Shown here: positions 31,601 to 38,927 of the stretch, piece by piece
Layout of the letters: the number at the start of each line of letters is the position of its first letter
How positions within the stretch are numbered: the stretch's first letter is position 1
Made by a program: the position numbers and the translations under genes
Source: a virus
Length of the DNA: 51,717 nt
Direction: 5' to 3' (one strand)
Virus record (IMG/VR): IMGVR_UViG_3300049846_001789
Span: 1 to 51,717 of that record
The notes under the pieces: model-generated
The model's input: only the letters and a program-made list of their open reading frames with translations
Databases searched by the model: none
What the model was told of the DNA's origin: nothing

Positions 31601-33157
31601 ACGCTCCAGTAGGGGGAGGGCTTGGGTGCCCATCTTGCTTCCCATGATGGCCCGGTTCCCTTGGATGTTGTGAATCATCGGGATCAGGCTTGTGGCGGGA
31701 GAGTATTGATGGGAGACGTGCGTGAGCTGGTGCGTTACCCGGGAACCAGGGACGGTCTGCACTTCCCCATTCACAAAGGCTTTGACGGCGTTGCTCTTGA
31801 GGTCTTGATTCGGGAAGGCCACGACGTAGCGCATCAAGTCGCCGGCCTTTAGAAAGACGTCCTTCCCGCTTTTCACGTCGTGAACCGGCGTGTAGAGGTT
31901 CCCCTTGTCATCCCGATGCGCCATGATGGTCGCCCGAATGTCGACCCCTGCGTGGCCGCTTTCTGGGGTGCGGATCGGGTCCAACGACCCAAAGTGCGTC
32001 GAGTGCGTCATGCGCGCGCTCAGCGGGATCGCGCGATCACTCGCGATACCGCCTTCACCGAGCGACGTGACTTTTACGGCGTGATCAAGCAGCTCGATGG
32101 GATTGATGCCACTGGGTACAGCCGTGAGCGTGGACGTAGTGACGAACTTCCGCACGGAGTCCGAGAAAGGAGCTGGCCGCAGCGCCTCACGAATGGAGGT
32201 CTTTCCAGTCAAGGCCATCTTTGCCTTGGGGGCCCAGGCGCGAGCGGTCAGGCGAATACGCTCTGCTAGGAAGTCATCCACCGAGTGGAACGTCTTGAAC
32301 GCCAGTGAATCCGTATCATCCACGGGGGTCTGGCCCTTGTGGACTGCAAGGATCTTCTTTGCGGCATCGAGCAAGGCCGTAGGTGTGACCTTGTCGTGGT
32401 CCTTCCCCAACGTGTGAGCCGTTACGTCACGATCCAACGTGGTCATGTCGTAACGCTTTTGCACCACCTGTGCTTTTGCTGTGTGCTCCAGCTTTGGATT
32501 AACCAACGCGGGATGCTCCAGCTTGGTGTATAGCTTGTTGATGGCGCTCTCAATCTGATGCCCGTGCTCAGCTTGATTGGCCTTAGCGACGCCTTCCCCA
32601 AGGTGATGCGCGATTGCGTCGTGTGTAACGCCAAGGCCACGTAGCACTGGGTACAGGGGGATGTTGCTAGCCCCGTACTGTAGGTGAAACGTACCCTTCT
32701 TTTCGTTGAACCCGAGGTCGAAGTTCTTACCTCGCCCCAAGTTGAACGTCGTACGAAGTTCACCGTTTTCCGCCCGTTCGGTGTACACACCGGGCTTACG
32801 CCGAAGCTGATTGGCGAACTGGTACTCATTGCCGTCAGCGATGACGGTGTGTCGGTCCGTCAGATACGGGATGTGGACGAGCGTGTAGTCCTTGGCCGTA
32901 TCGATGACCTTACCGTCAGCGCCTTTCAGGACAAGCGTGCCCTTTACAGCCGTTTGAAGCGAGGAGCCGCTTAGCAGCGCCCGCTTTTGCTCTTCTGAGG
33001 AGTAGTCCCGTCCGTGTACGCGTACATCGGTAACCTCAAGCGTTCGACCCTTGAGATCCAATGGGAAGACAGCATGCAGCGCCCCCGTAACTTTTTCGTG
33101 AATCTTTCCTCGAAGCGTCTCCGCATCGGTCAGCACGGAGGTTAGCGGCTGCGTCAT
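28649..33157 (-). CDS. RNA polymerase beta subunit fused to N-terminal beta-prime
   Basis: A 1502-residue protein joining two RNAP subunits. Residues 1 to about 960 are a full beta subunit: PYLTDRHTVIADGNEYQFANQL (97-118), THSTHFGSLDPIRTPESG (384-401), GDKLAGRFGNKGVVAKI (783-799), GRPLDLILTSAGVVSRINPAQ (811-831) and GLGKMEYDALVAHGARNILQ (937-956). Residues from about 1000 are beta-prime: a start resembling the N-terminal lobe, HIELHEPIPH (1061-1070), VPVIPPVFRPILP (1157-1169), NRAPTLHRW (1337-1345) and the catalytic NLDFDGD with Asp1373, 1375 and 1377. The N-terminal beta-prime zinc ribbon seems lost between GGLFDP and HIEL. It ends soon after QTRNKILAF, before the bridge helix. The frame is intact, so this is a true fusion. 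An inverted repeat adjoins the start and no Shine-Dalgarno is visible. Confidence 0.95.
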   Translation of the reverse strand: MTQPLTSVLTDAETLRGKIHEKVTGALHAVFPLDLKGRTLEVTDVRVHGRDYSSEEQKRALLSGSSLQTAVKGTLVLKGADGKVIDTAKDYTLVHIPYLTDRHTVIADGNEYQFANQLRRKPGVYTERAENGELRTTFNLGRGKNFDLGFNEKKGTFHLQYGASNIPLYPVLRGLGVTHDAIAHHLGEGVAKANQAEHGHQIESAINKLYTKLEHPALVNPKLEHTAKAQVVQKRYDMTTLDRDVTAHTLGKDHDKVTPTALLDAAKKILAVHKGQTPVDDTDSLAFKTFHSVDDFLAERIRLTARAWAPKAKMALTGKTSIREALRPAPFSDSVRKFVTTSTLTAVPSGINPIELLDHAVKVTSLGEGGIASDRAIPLSARMTHSTHFGSLDPIRTPESGHAGVDIRATIMAHRDDKGNLYTPVHDVKSGKDVFLKAGDLMRYVVAFPNQDLKSNAVKAFVNGEVQTVPGSRVTHQLTHVSHQYSPATSLIPMIHNIQGNRAIMGSKMGTQALPLLEREAPYVQVKSHLPGDVSFEAIYGHMTVPVAPVSGKVKKIEGGYIWIEPHKEKQAEKTAAASDAKLVKVPYENHFPFPSKTYLHHDIQVKPGDKVEAGQRLADSNFTRNGVMALGKNLLVGYMPYHGLNSNDAVVISEGCAKKLTSEHMYREVYPLNSGIELSREKHKAYYGNKYSAQQYAKLDDAGVIKAGSRVDPKDPLIVGLTKTQIQGADLMLGRIAKSLTKPYREVVLQWEHGTPGEVVEVFRAANQIAILVKTHEQMNVGDKLAGRFGNKGVVAKIVPDHEMIQDEKGRPLDLILTSAGVVSRINPAQIIETAVGKVVEKTGKPILYDNGEDKNAVTWAKELLKAHNIKDKETVYDPVTKRKITGPDNKGVLVGRQFIYKLFKSTDTNFAGHGVGPYDVNEQPLKTGGDESAKGLGKMEYDALVAHGARNILQEAATVKSQKNDEFWRAIQLGAPLPTPKPTFAFNKFTAMLEGSGIKVDKRGSKFKLLPMTDKGVLERSRGAIDNKKTLIAKNLRPESGGLFDPIKTGGPQGTLFAHIELHEPIPHPVFIDPVRRLLGLSQKDFDAKLQSHGGAWFKQELAKIDLDRKLVDLRAKMARASGPELDDTIKQIKYLEALKKEKLSPADAYIMSKVPVIPPVFRPILPEKRDPSQLMISDANKLYGHLIDTNDVHKNTALESDLGKHRQMVFNAVGAVFGVNDPDDEKLKKQEVKGFLQNIAGVGTPKGGFFQRKLMRRTQDVSGRGTAVPDVNLNMDEVGIPEQMLWQMFDKLIVARLVRQGYGALQARELVDKKAPVAREAMLAETKARPVLINRAPTLHRWSIIAANAIPVAGKTVRVNPFIEKGMNLDFDGDTLQIHGPIQPGAVEDAKRMTLSNLLMSDQTRNKILAFPQHESIIGVTLASKAANTGAATHHFQTRDEALAAWRSGKLKLTDTITIANEKRADFQDEAPEASSLSSEDALFFCPAENVIGHEGSSS
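31872..31884. promoter_or_regulatory. Dispersed palindrome, exact (centre T)
   Basis: Inside the RNAP fusion gene; codons for V-H-D-V-K around residues 425-429 of the beta part. Context TTTCACGTCGTGAAC (31871-31885). Confidence 0.85.
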
Positions 33158-33158
33158 G

Positions 33159-33180
33159 GTGTGCGAATTTTAGCGCACAC
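33159..33180. repeat. Inverted repeat upstream of the RNA polymerase gene
   Basis: GTGTGCG (33159-33165) and CGCACAC (33174-33180) are exact inverted copies separated by AATTTTAG. The element begins one base from the RNAP ATG (33157) and lies between it and the divergent small gene at 33210. It could be an operator or, in the minus-strand leader, a hairpin hiding the start region. The AT-rich spacer could also be part of a promoter. Confidence 0.55.
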
Positions 33181-33209
33181 ATGCGGTACAAGAAAGGTCG
33201 TGAGCAATT

Positions 33210-33458
33210 ATGCGCGCGACACACCTGGAGGTTCTGCGTGCTGATTCGATCAATGTTCAAGTTCTTGATCTTCATCGCCGGCGGGGCGCTGCTGTGATCG
33301 ACCGAGAACTACTCCTCATAGAGGAAAAGATTCGTCGTGACGAAAAAAAGGCGTGGAGCCTCTTCGACACGTACAAGACGTTCGAAGAAGAGGCCAGCGA
33401 CGAGGCCGCTGAAACGGTGTGGGAAGCCTCCGTCAACGCGCTCAGTAAAGAGCGCTGA
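33210..33458 (+). CDS. Small plus-strand gene inside the minus-strand block
   Basis: An 82-residue protein (RATHLEVLRADSINVQVLDL...) divergent from the RNAP gene and convergent with the next minus-strand gene. The second half is highly charged and helical (LIEEKIRRDEKKAWSLFDTYKTFEEEASDEA). GAAAGGTCGTGAG upstream of the ATG may act as ribosome site. Composition and the absence of a competing minus-strand gene support it. An orphan plus-strand gene next to the polymerase may be regulatory. No family recognised. A short hairpin (33438-33455) and an exact palindrome (33464-33476) lie at its end. Confidence 0.6.
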   Translation: MRATHLEVLRADSINVQVLDLHRRRGAAVIDRELLLIEEKIRRDEKKAWSLFDTYKTFEEEASDEAAETVWEASVNALSKER

Positions 33459-33463
33459 CTGAG

Positions 33464-33476
33464 TTCACGCCGTGAA
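33464..33476. promoter_or_regulatory. Dispersed palindrome, exact (centre C), between convergent genes
   Basis: Sits in the 23-base gap between the stop of the plus-strand 82-residue gene and the stop of the minus-strand 148-residue gene, a place with no promoter function to serve. This argues that the site set is not purely promoter-linked. Confidence 0.85.
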
Positions 33477-33481
33477 GAAGA

Positions 33482-33928
33482 TCACAGGGTTGGAAACCCA
33501 GGGTCTTCTTCTTTTTGGCGCCCACCCAACGGCTCACCCCACTCCACTAGCGCTTGCACTACTCCGGTCTTCAGCGTCTCTAGTGTTCGGCGAATGAGCG
33601 CCACTTCATTTGAAGCGCAACGGTTTACGAGGATGGTGTAATCGCGGTTCTCGTTGTGCGGGCAGACGTAGTCCGCCCCGTCAGGGAGCGCATCTAGGGG
33701 ATCTACGATAGTGCCGTCTTCGTCCTTTCGCGAACGGAGCTGGTGAGAGCACCGACGGCACTCTTGCCAGGGACGGAAGATGGTGAAAATGCGGCACTGA
33801 TAGTTGTACTTAGGGCGCTTCTTGCCGCCCGCAGCTTCGCGCTCAAACGGCATAGGGCTGAACCGGCTTTCGCTGCGGTCACCGGTGCCCTGAGCGGTCT
33901 CGATAAATTTGCCGAATTCGTCAGGCAT
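33482..33928 (-). CDS. Cysteine-containing protein next to the portal gene
   Basis: A 148-residue protein with about seven Cys/His in zinc-like arrangement: C followed by EC-x2-C-x-H in residues 45-65, then a CPH around 90 and a further C near 105. It starts three bases past the portal stop, suggesting co-translation. No family recognised. A zinc-binding small protein in the head morphogenesis module is the most that can be said. Confidence 0.6.
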   Translation of the reverse strand: MPDEFGKFIETAQGTGDRSESRFSPMPFEREAAGGKKRPKYNYQCRIFTIFRPWQECRRCSHQLRSRKDEDGTIVDPLDALPDGADYVCPHNENRDYTILVNRCASNEVALIRRTLETLKTGVVQALVEWGEPLGGRQKEEDPGFPTL

Positions 33929-33931
33929 GGA

Positions 33932-35650
33932 TCATCCGCCTTGCGACTGGGCCTTGGCGGCCTGCGTCTGGTCTTGTTGCATTTGCTCTAGACGTTCGCG
34001 CACAACCGATGCCATGACAAGGTCTTCGCTCTTGAGCGCGTCCATTCGCGACCGCCTCGAACCCGCGTCCAGTCCTGCAAGTTCTTGCGCAATCTGATCC
34101 GCCTGCGCAACGATCGCTTGTTGATCGTACTGCGCGCCGCCTTGTTGAGTTTGAGCCTCATTGAGCGCGCGTTGCGAGAGAGAGTTCTGCATTTTCTTCT
34201 GGGCAGCCTCAAGCTGCATTTGAGCCTTGAGTTCGGCGAGAGCGTCTTCGCCCTTCTGCTTGCGTTCATGCTCCCAGTCGATACCCAAGATCTCGCCCAT
34301 CTTCGTGTCGCTGAGCTTTCCGCCCTGCCACAGCTGGAAGTACAGCTGCTTGTTCTCGACGTCATCGATGAGCTTGAACTCAGCCAGGCGTGTAGGGATC
34401 GACGCCCATCCCAGGAACTTCGAGCACTTCTGCTCAATCCACTGGATGAGCCCGTTCAAATCTTCAATGTGCGTTTGTAGTTGGTTCTCCAACATTCGCA
34501 ACGTCACTTCACCGCGCGCTTGTCCGAGGCCGCCCGTGAGGAATTCCATAGGCACGCCCATGGACAACACGATGTTCTTCTCGGCTTCTTGTAGCTCACC
34601 GATGGTGAGCATCGCGCGCCCATCACCGCCTACGTTCTGCACTCCGATAGGCACCGGGGAAAACTGCATGCGTAGCGGATCGCGCCGGAACAGCTTGTAG
34701 TTTCGCTCTAGCTCTTGGCGCCACTGGTCCAGGTTCAGCTGCATGACGGGGTCGCCGTTGCCGCTGGCCGATTGCGGGTGGATCACGCGGAACGGAGTGA
34801 TGTGCTCCAGGGCGATAGCTTCGTTGGCTCTACGTAGAATGGCCGCGAAGAGAAAAAGCTTGATCGCGCTGGTCAACGGAGGGAAGCCCCATTGGGACTC
34901 TACGCCTGCTGGGCCGGGCACCTTGAGGTGAAAGAGCTGGCCTTCAGCGAACCGGAAGGTCTTCTTGGCCTTCATCGCCTTCAGCATCTCCATGGGCATG
35001 GTCCCCACCAGATGCTTGTTTCCCTCTTTCACCTGTTGCACGAGGCTTCGAGGGATCGTGTAGTAGTAAACGCTCTCTCCGGTGACAGGGTTGTGGTCGA
35101 TGTCGATCAGCTTTGGATCCCACCGAATCAAGTTGATCTTCGACGGATCCTTGAGCTTTTCGTCTTCAACGCGCGCCGTCACTTCCATAGCGCACTGCCG
35201 GCACTTCAGCCGGAATTCAGTATGCGCTTCCACGAACTTATAGTTGGCGACCTTGACGTCTTCCTTCGTGGCGCACTTCGGGCAGATCAGCCACCGTTTG
35301 ATTGGCTCGTACACCGAGACGAAGGCGTTGCCGTAGATGTTCTTGTCGAACGAGATCATAGACAGGAAGCCCTTCAGCTTGAGCTTCTTCTCCAGCAGGT
35401 CTTGGTGCCTGTCCTTCTCGTTCGGTGACGTCGTGTCGTACACGAACGTCGTAATCGGGTACTCGCCGAACTTCCGTACGACCCCGTAGATGTGTGCTGA
35501 GTTGTACGCGAGGTACTCAGACCACTTGAACAGGTCTTTAAGCTTGCGCGGTACAAACCCCGTCAGATAGTCAAAGACAGGGTTTGGATGGCTCGCACCA
35601 TTGAGCGCCAGTGGGTCGGTAGAAGTCCCGGGGTTGATCGAATTCATCAT
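33932..35650 (-). CDS. Portal protein with zinc-ribbon insertion
   Basis: A 572-residue protein matching phage portal organisation: an N-terminal wing, the stem/clip core (FSPVPIGVQNVGGDGRAML, then LSMGVPMEFLTGG), the region LGQARGEVTLRMLENQL, and a Gln-rich helical C-terminal crown. The portal is the ring at the capsid vertex through which DNA enters and leaves. Residues about 122-155 carry an inserted CPKC...CRQC zinc-ribbon-like element, seen in some myovirus portals. The first gene of the minus arm, it begins at ATG 35650, only 20 bases from the divergent helicase start. No clear ribosome site on this side; Met 2 at 35647 is an equal choice. Confidence 0.85.
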   Translation of the reverse strand: MMNSINPGTSTDPLALNGASHPNPVFDYLTGFVPRKLKDLFKWSEYLAYNSAHIYGVVRKFGEYPITTFVYDTTSPNEKDRHQDLLEKKLKLKGFLSMISFDKNIYGNAFVSVYEPIKRWLICPKCATKEDVKVANYKFVEAHTEFRLKCRQCAMEVTARVEDEKLKDPSKINLIRWDPKLIDIDHNPVTGESVYYYTIPRSLVQQVKEGNKHLVGTMPMEMLKAMKAKKTFRFAEGQLFHLKVPGPAGVESQWGFPPLTSAIKLFLFAAILRRANEAIALEHITPFRVIHPQSASGNGDPVMQLNLDQWRQELERNYKLFRRDPLRMQFSPVPIGVQNVGGDGRAMLTIGELQEAEKNIVLSMGVPMEFLTGGLGQARGEVTLRMLENQLQTHIEDLNGLIQWIEQKCSKFLGWASIPTRLAEFKLIDDVENKQLYFQLWQGGKLSDTKMGEILGIDWEHERKQKGEDALAELKAQMQLEAAQKKMQNSLSQRALNEAQTQQGGAQYDQQAIVAQADQIAQELAGLDAGSRRSRMDALKSEDLVMASVVRERLEQMQQDQTQAAKAQSQGG

Positions 35651-35670
35651 GGCACTCTAGGAGGTCTAAC

Positions 35671-37620
35671 GTGGTTATCGTTGGGACGCACCTGAATCTT
35701 ACGCCTGCTTTCAAAATTACGGTATCCAGCGTTTCGCCTGAACCTTGGCGACGAGTTACAGGCTCGATTCAAAGCGGTCAAGATTGGCTGTTTCCGGCGT
35801 ACTATCCGTTTGGCCTCTCGGCGTTCAAGGATCTTCGAACGCTGGCGCCGGACGCGAAATGGGACCCATCTACGCAGCCTCTCTTGGCTTCGTTGAAGCA
35901 GGCCCACGTATTGTGGACGCAGGCCAAAACCGCCTTCGAGTCCGGCGCTACGATGCCGGATGTAGGGCTTGAATTTCCAAAAGGCTTTGCGCCCTATCGC
36001 CATCAGATGATGGGGATCGTTCGGGCCCATACGTGGTGGCGCACGTTCTTTTTGTGGGAGATGGGTACAGGCAAGACCCGCACGTTGATTGACGCCTACC
36101 GGCTTTCACGTCGTGAAGACCCGTCACTCAAGCGCATGCTAGTTTTGGCTCCTCCGGTGGTTCTGCCGACATGGCGCAATGAGGTAGCTCGGTGCAGTCA
36201 GGGGGAGCTGCGTGCCATTATCTGGGACGGTACAGACGAGACGTTCCAAGATGCGCGCACAGCTGACGTAGTCATTATCTCTTACGCCCGCGCTCGGATG
36301 GAGTTTGATCCGCGTTACATCGCGGCTAACAGGCTGTTGCAGCTTGATTATCAGACCATCGTGGCTGACGAGTCACACGCGATCGGTAATTACGAGGCTG
36401 ACCAGGCGGCGGCAGCGCTCGCGCTATCCGCCAAGGCGTCGCGCAGATATCTGGCGTCAGGCACCGCTGGGGATCATCCAGGCAAGCTGTACCCGCAGTT
36501 TCGATTTTTGGCTCCGGCGTTGCTACCGCTGTCTTGGACACAATTTCAAGACCGCTACTTCGTCTTCTCGCGGTTCAAAAAGCATCAAGTGTTCGGCTAC
36601 AAGAATTTGGATGATCTGAATTCGCGAGTAGAGCAGGTAGCGACGCGAATGAAGAAGAAGGACTGCCTGGATCTTCCACCGGTGTCCTTCGTAGACGTCC
36701 CGTTTGAGCTCACGTCAGCCCAAGTTGACGAATACGACGCGTGCATCGCGCGCCTTCGGGATCGAGATCTCTATCAAAAGGTGTTGGCTGGGAAAGGCGT
36801 CTCCGTAGCGCACGGCGGAGCGCTGGTGAACAAGCTTCTACAAATCGTATCGGGCTTCATTTTGGAAGGGGCCGATCCGCTCATCTGCGACGGCTGTACG
36901 CACATGCCTAACTGCGTGGCTCAGCGCATTCAGCCGTACACCCGTAATTGTCAGCTGGTGCAGATTCGACCCAAGATAGAAGTGCGGCGCTTGCCTGGGG
37001 CGAAGAAGGGCACGCTCTCTGACTTGCTCGCCAACATTCTCAACGACGACGAGACCAATAAGGTGATCGTCTGGGGCTCGTACTTGGAGGAGCTAAACGA
37101 CATTGAGGATGTCGTAAAAGCGTTGGGCGTTGGCTATGTACGCGTCGATGGATCGACCACGTCGAAGATTGGCGAGATCAGTGCCAAGTTTCAATCTGAT
37201 CCAGATTGCCGCGTTTACATTGGTCAGGTTACGTCCGGTGTTGGTGTTACGCTGACTGCGGCCAACTACATGGTCTACTACGCGTTGACGTGGAACCTGA
37301 CGTCATACAAGCAGTCATTGGAGCGCAACAATCGCCCGGGCCAGACGCGGAAGATGGTGGTCTATCGGCTACTGTCGTCCAAGCCTGGGGCGCTGGATCA
37401 ATTTCTCGCACGCGTCCTCGAATTCAAGGATCAGGTCGCATACACGATGTTGGAGCGGGTGGCGTGCTCTTCGTGCGACCGTATGGCGAGCTGTGCCAAG
37501 GCCGAGATCCGCCCGTTTCAGAGCGGGTGTAAATACCTTGCGCAGATCGACAAACCTACTGCAACAACCGATTATCTGAACGAGAGGATTCCCAATGAAG
37601 GTAACGCTGAAGAACGATGA
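35671..37620 (+). CDS. SNF2-like DNA helicase / translocase with two Cys modules
   Basis: A 649-residue superfamily 2 ATPase, first gene of the plus arm. GTG start at 35671 follows AGGAGGT. Motifs: Walker A WEMGTGKTR (about 129-137), a LVLAPPVVLPTW motif Ia, DESH Walker B (about 232-236), ASGTAG motif III, and RNNRPGQTRK motif VI (about 551-560), in the SNF2 style (R-x-x-R-x-GQ). Unusually, two copies of the same Cys array, C-x2-C-x5-C-x11-C, occur: one inserted between the two RecA-like lobes (from about 406) and one near the C-terminus (from about 599). Each likely binds a metal. It probably acts in early DNA metabolism or transcription. A palindrome lies at 36105-36117. Confidence 0.85.
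   Translation: MVIVGTHLNLTPAFKITVSSVSPEPWRRVTGSIQSGQDWLFPAYYPFGLSAFKDLRTLAPDAKWDPSTQPLLASLKQAHVLWTQAKTAFESGATMPDVGLEFPKGFAPYRHQMMGIVRAHTWWRTFFLWEMGTGKTRTLIDAYRLSRREDPSLKRMLVLAPPVVLPTWRNEVARCSQGELRAIIWDGTDETFQDARTADVVIISYARARMEFDPRYIAANRLLQLDYQTIVADESHAIGNYEADQAAAALALSAKASRRYLASGTAGDHPGKLYPQFRFLAPALLPLSWTQFQDRYFVFSRFKKHQVFGYKNLDDLNSRVEQVATRMKKKDCLDLPPVSFVDVPFELTSAQVDEYDACIARLRDRDLYQKVLAGKGVSVAHGGALVNKLLQIVSGFILEGADPLICDGCTHMPNCVAQRIQPYTRNCQLVQIRPKIEVRRLPGAKKGTLSDLLANILNDDETNKVIVWGSYLEELNDIEDVVKALGVGYVRVDGSTTSKIGEISAKFQSDPDCRVYIGQVTSGVGVTLTAANYMVYYALTWNLTSYKQSLERNNRPGQTRKMVVYRLLSSKPGALDQFLARVLEFKDQVAYTMLERVACSSCDRMASCAKAEIRPFQSGCKYLAQIDKPTATTDYLNERIPNEGNAEER
36105..36117. promoter_or_regulatory. 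Dispersed palindrome, exact (centre T)
   Basis: Inside the helicase gene, soon after Walker A. Read in the L-S-R-R-E frame, unlike most intragenic copies on the minus arm. Confidence 0.85.
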
Positions 37621-38065
37621 AGTGCTGGAGGCGGTCCGAGCTAGCCTCGAACGCCAAGGCTTGAAGGTGCCAGACGGCACTGACCCGTTTCGAGTGTCGT
37701 ACGACGACGCAATCTCGGGGCTGACCATCGAAGTGGACGGTGTGACCGTGAGCCCTGTTACGGTTGAAACCGTACCTATGCCAAAAGCGCGTACGGTTCG
37801 GGATCGGTTCGACCCCGGCCCTCGGCCGCCTACGACGCCTTTGACTGAGCCTGACAGGGTGCTGCCGGAAGAGACTGAGACTTTTCCGACGAAGGTCCAA
37901 AACGAGCGGGGTATTCGCAGCATTGTTGCTGCGAGCAAGGAGCTTGTGTCGGGTACCAAGCCGATCAACCACGAAGCGCACTATCGGAAATACGGCCGCG
38001 AGACCGCTGTGGAAGACATCGCAGAATTCGGCAAGGACCCGACTGATTTCAAGGATGAGCTCTGA
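37595..38065 (+). CDS. Unidentified small early protein
   Basis: A 156-residue protein starting inside the end of the helicase gene (26-base overlap) with GAGAGGA upstream. The N-terminal 60 residues look like a small alpha/beta domain (KVTLKNDEVLEAVRASLERQG); the middle is Pro-rich and probably disordered; the C-terminus is charged. Its TGA overlaps the ATG of the following nuclease gene (TGATG), so the two proteins are made together. No family recognised; an accessory to the nuclease is a reasonable guess. Confidence 0.65.
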   Translation: MKVTLKNDEVLEAVRASLERQGLKVPDGTDPFRVSYDDAISGLTIEVDGVTVSPVTVETVPMPKARTVRDRFDPGPRPPTTPLTEPDRVLPEETETFPTKVQNERGIRSIVAASKELVSGTKPINHEAHYRKYGRETAVEDIAEFGKDPTDFKDEL

Positions 38066-38889
38066 TGGCGAAGCGTGCTCTACCGGTGTTGCCCGAGGGT
38101 TTTGCTGACCCCAAGCTGCCGACGGGTACGTTTTCGCATTCGCAGTACAACCGCTACAAAACGTGCCCTAAGTCCTATGAGTTCAGGTACGTTGAGCAGC
38201 GCGTTCTTCCGCCAGCTATTGCGATGTTCCGAGGTACGACGGTTCACGCTGGCGCAGAGGCCGCACATAAACACATGATTGAGGCCTCGACTGTGCCGCC
38301 ATTGGAGGCGATGAAGGCCGTAGTCGCTGACGCGTTCGAGGCAACCAAGGGCGAGGTTGTAGATTGGGAGGGGGAGACACAAGGCGCAGTCAAGGATCTT
38401 TCGATCTCGCTCTACGCCAAGTACCACAACGAGAATCTGCCAAAGCTGCGGCCCATTTCGGCAGAAGAGGGCTTTGCGCGTAAGGTGGGTACGGTACCCA
38501 TGACTGGGTTCATCGACCTAGTAGACCGCTACAGCGGCTTTGGCGTCCTATCGGACCAGGACCCACCTGTCATCGTGGATTTGAAGACCTCAAGCTCGAA
38601 GTGGACGGCGGCCGACGTAGAAAAAGACACCCAGCTCACGCTCTACTCGATTGTCTACAGTACGCCTTTCGTCCGTATCGACAACCTGGTGCCTTTGAAG
38701 GCAGGTCCTGCCTTTCACCGCTTGGAGGCCCGTCGGGATCTGCAAGCCAAGAAGATCCTCATTGAGGACCTGGAAGAAACGACTGACCTGATCAAGGCGG
38801 GAGTATTCCCGAAGACACAGATCGACAGCTGGGCTTGTTCGCAGAAATGGTGTGGTTACTGGAGTCTGTGCCGGGGCAAGGCGCGCTAG
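38065..38889 (+). CDS. RecB/Cas4-like PD-(D/E)XK nuclease (first copy)
   Basis: A 274-residue protein of the PD-(D/E)XK nuclease class. N-terminal FSHSQYNRYKTCPKSYEF (about 25-42) is the typical S-x-Y/S...CP start; the catalytic core has GFIDLVD (about 149-155) and VIVDLKTSS (about 170-178), giving the D...DxK triad, followed by QLTLYS. The C-terminus has C-x4-C-x4-C, which with the early CP Cys could hold an iron-sulfur cluster, as in Cas4 and AddB. Expected role: exonuclease in phage DNA recombination or end processing. A second, diverged gene of the same class is at 42622-43467. No Cas1/Cas2 genes are nearby, so a CRISPR role is unlikely. Confidence 0.8.
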   Translation: MAKRALPVLPEGFADPKLPTGTFSHSQYNRYKTCPKSYEFRYVEQRVLPPAIAMFRGTTVHAGAEAAHKHMIEASTVPPLEAMKAVVADAFEATKGEVVDWEGETQGAVKDLSISLYAKYHNENLPKLRPISAEEGFARKVGTVPMTGFIDLVDRYSGFGVLSDQDPPVIVDLKTSSSKWTAADVEKDTQLTLYSIVYSTPFVRIDNLVPLKAGPAFHRLEARRDLQAKKILIEDLEETTDLIKAGVFPKTQIDSWACSQKWCGYWSLCRGKAR

Positions 38890-38893
38890 CGCT

Positions 38894-38906
38894 TTCACGG
38901 CGTGAA
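38894..38906. promoter_or_regulatory. Dispersed palindrome, exact, over the parB operon promoter
   Basis: Perfect 15-mer TTTCACGGCGTGAAA (38893-38907) in the intergenic gap. It covers the place of a -35 element for the TGATACTAT extended -10 box at 38912-38920, 21 bases before the ATG of the first gene of the parB operon. Best candidate for an autoregulatory operator. Confidence 0.9.
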
Positions 38907-38911
38907 ACCCG

Positions 38912-38920
38912 TGATACTAT
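38912..38920 (+). promoter_or_regulatory. Candidate extended -10 promoter of the parB operon
   Basis: TGATACTAT has the TG-N-TAYNNT layout of an extended -10 element. Seven bases separate it from ATG 38928, so the transcript would be nearly leaderless, which fits the lack of a Shine-Dalgarno sequence. Confidence 0.45.
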
Positions 38921-38927
38921 CTGCCGC

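Noticed and set aside
32073-32085. TTTACGGCGTGAT as another dispersed site
   Set aside because: Two mismatches to the palindrome; left out of the counted set, as were weaker matches near 23529 and 50864.
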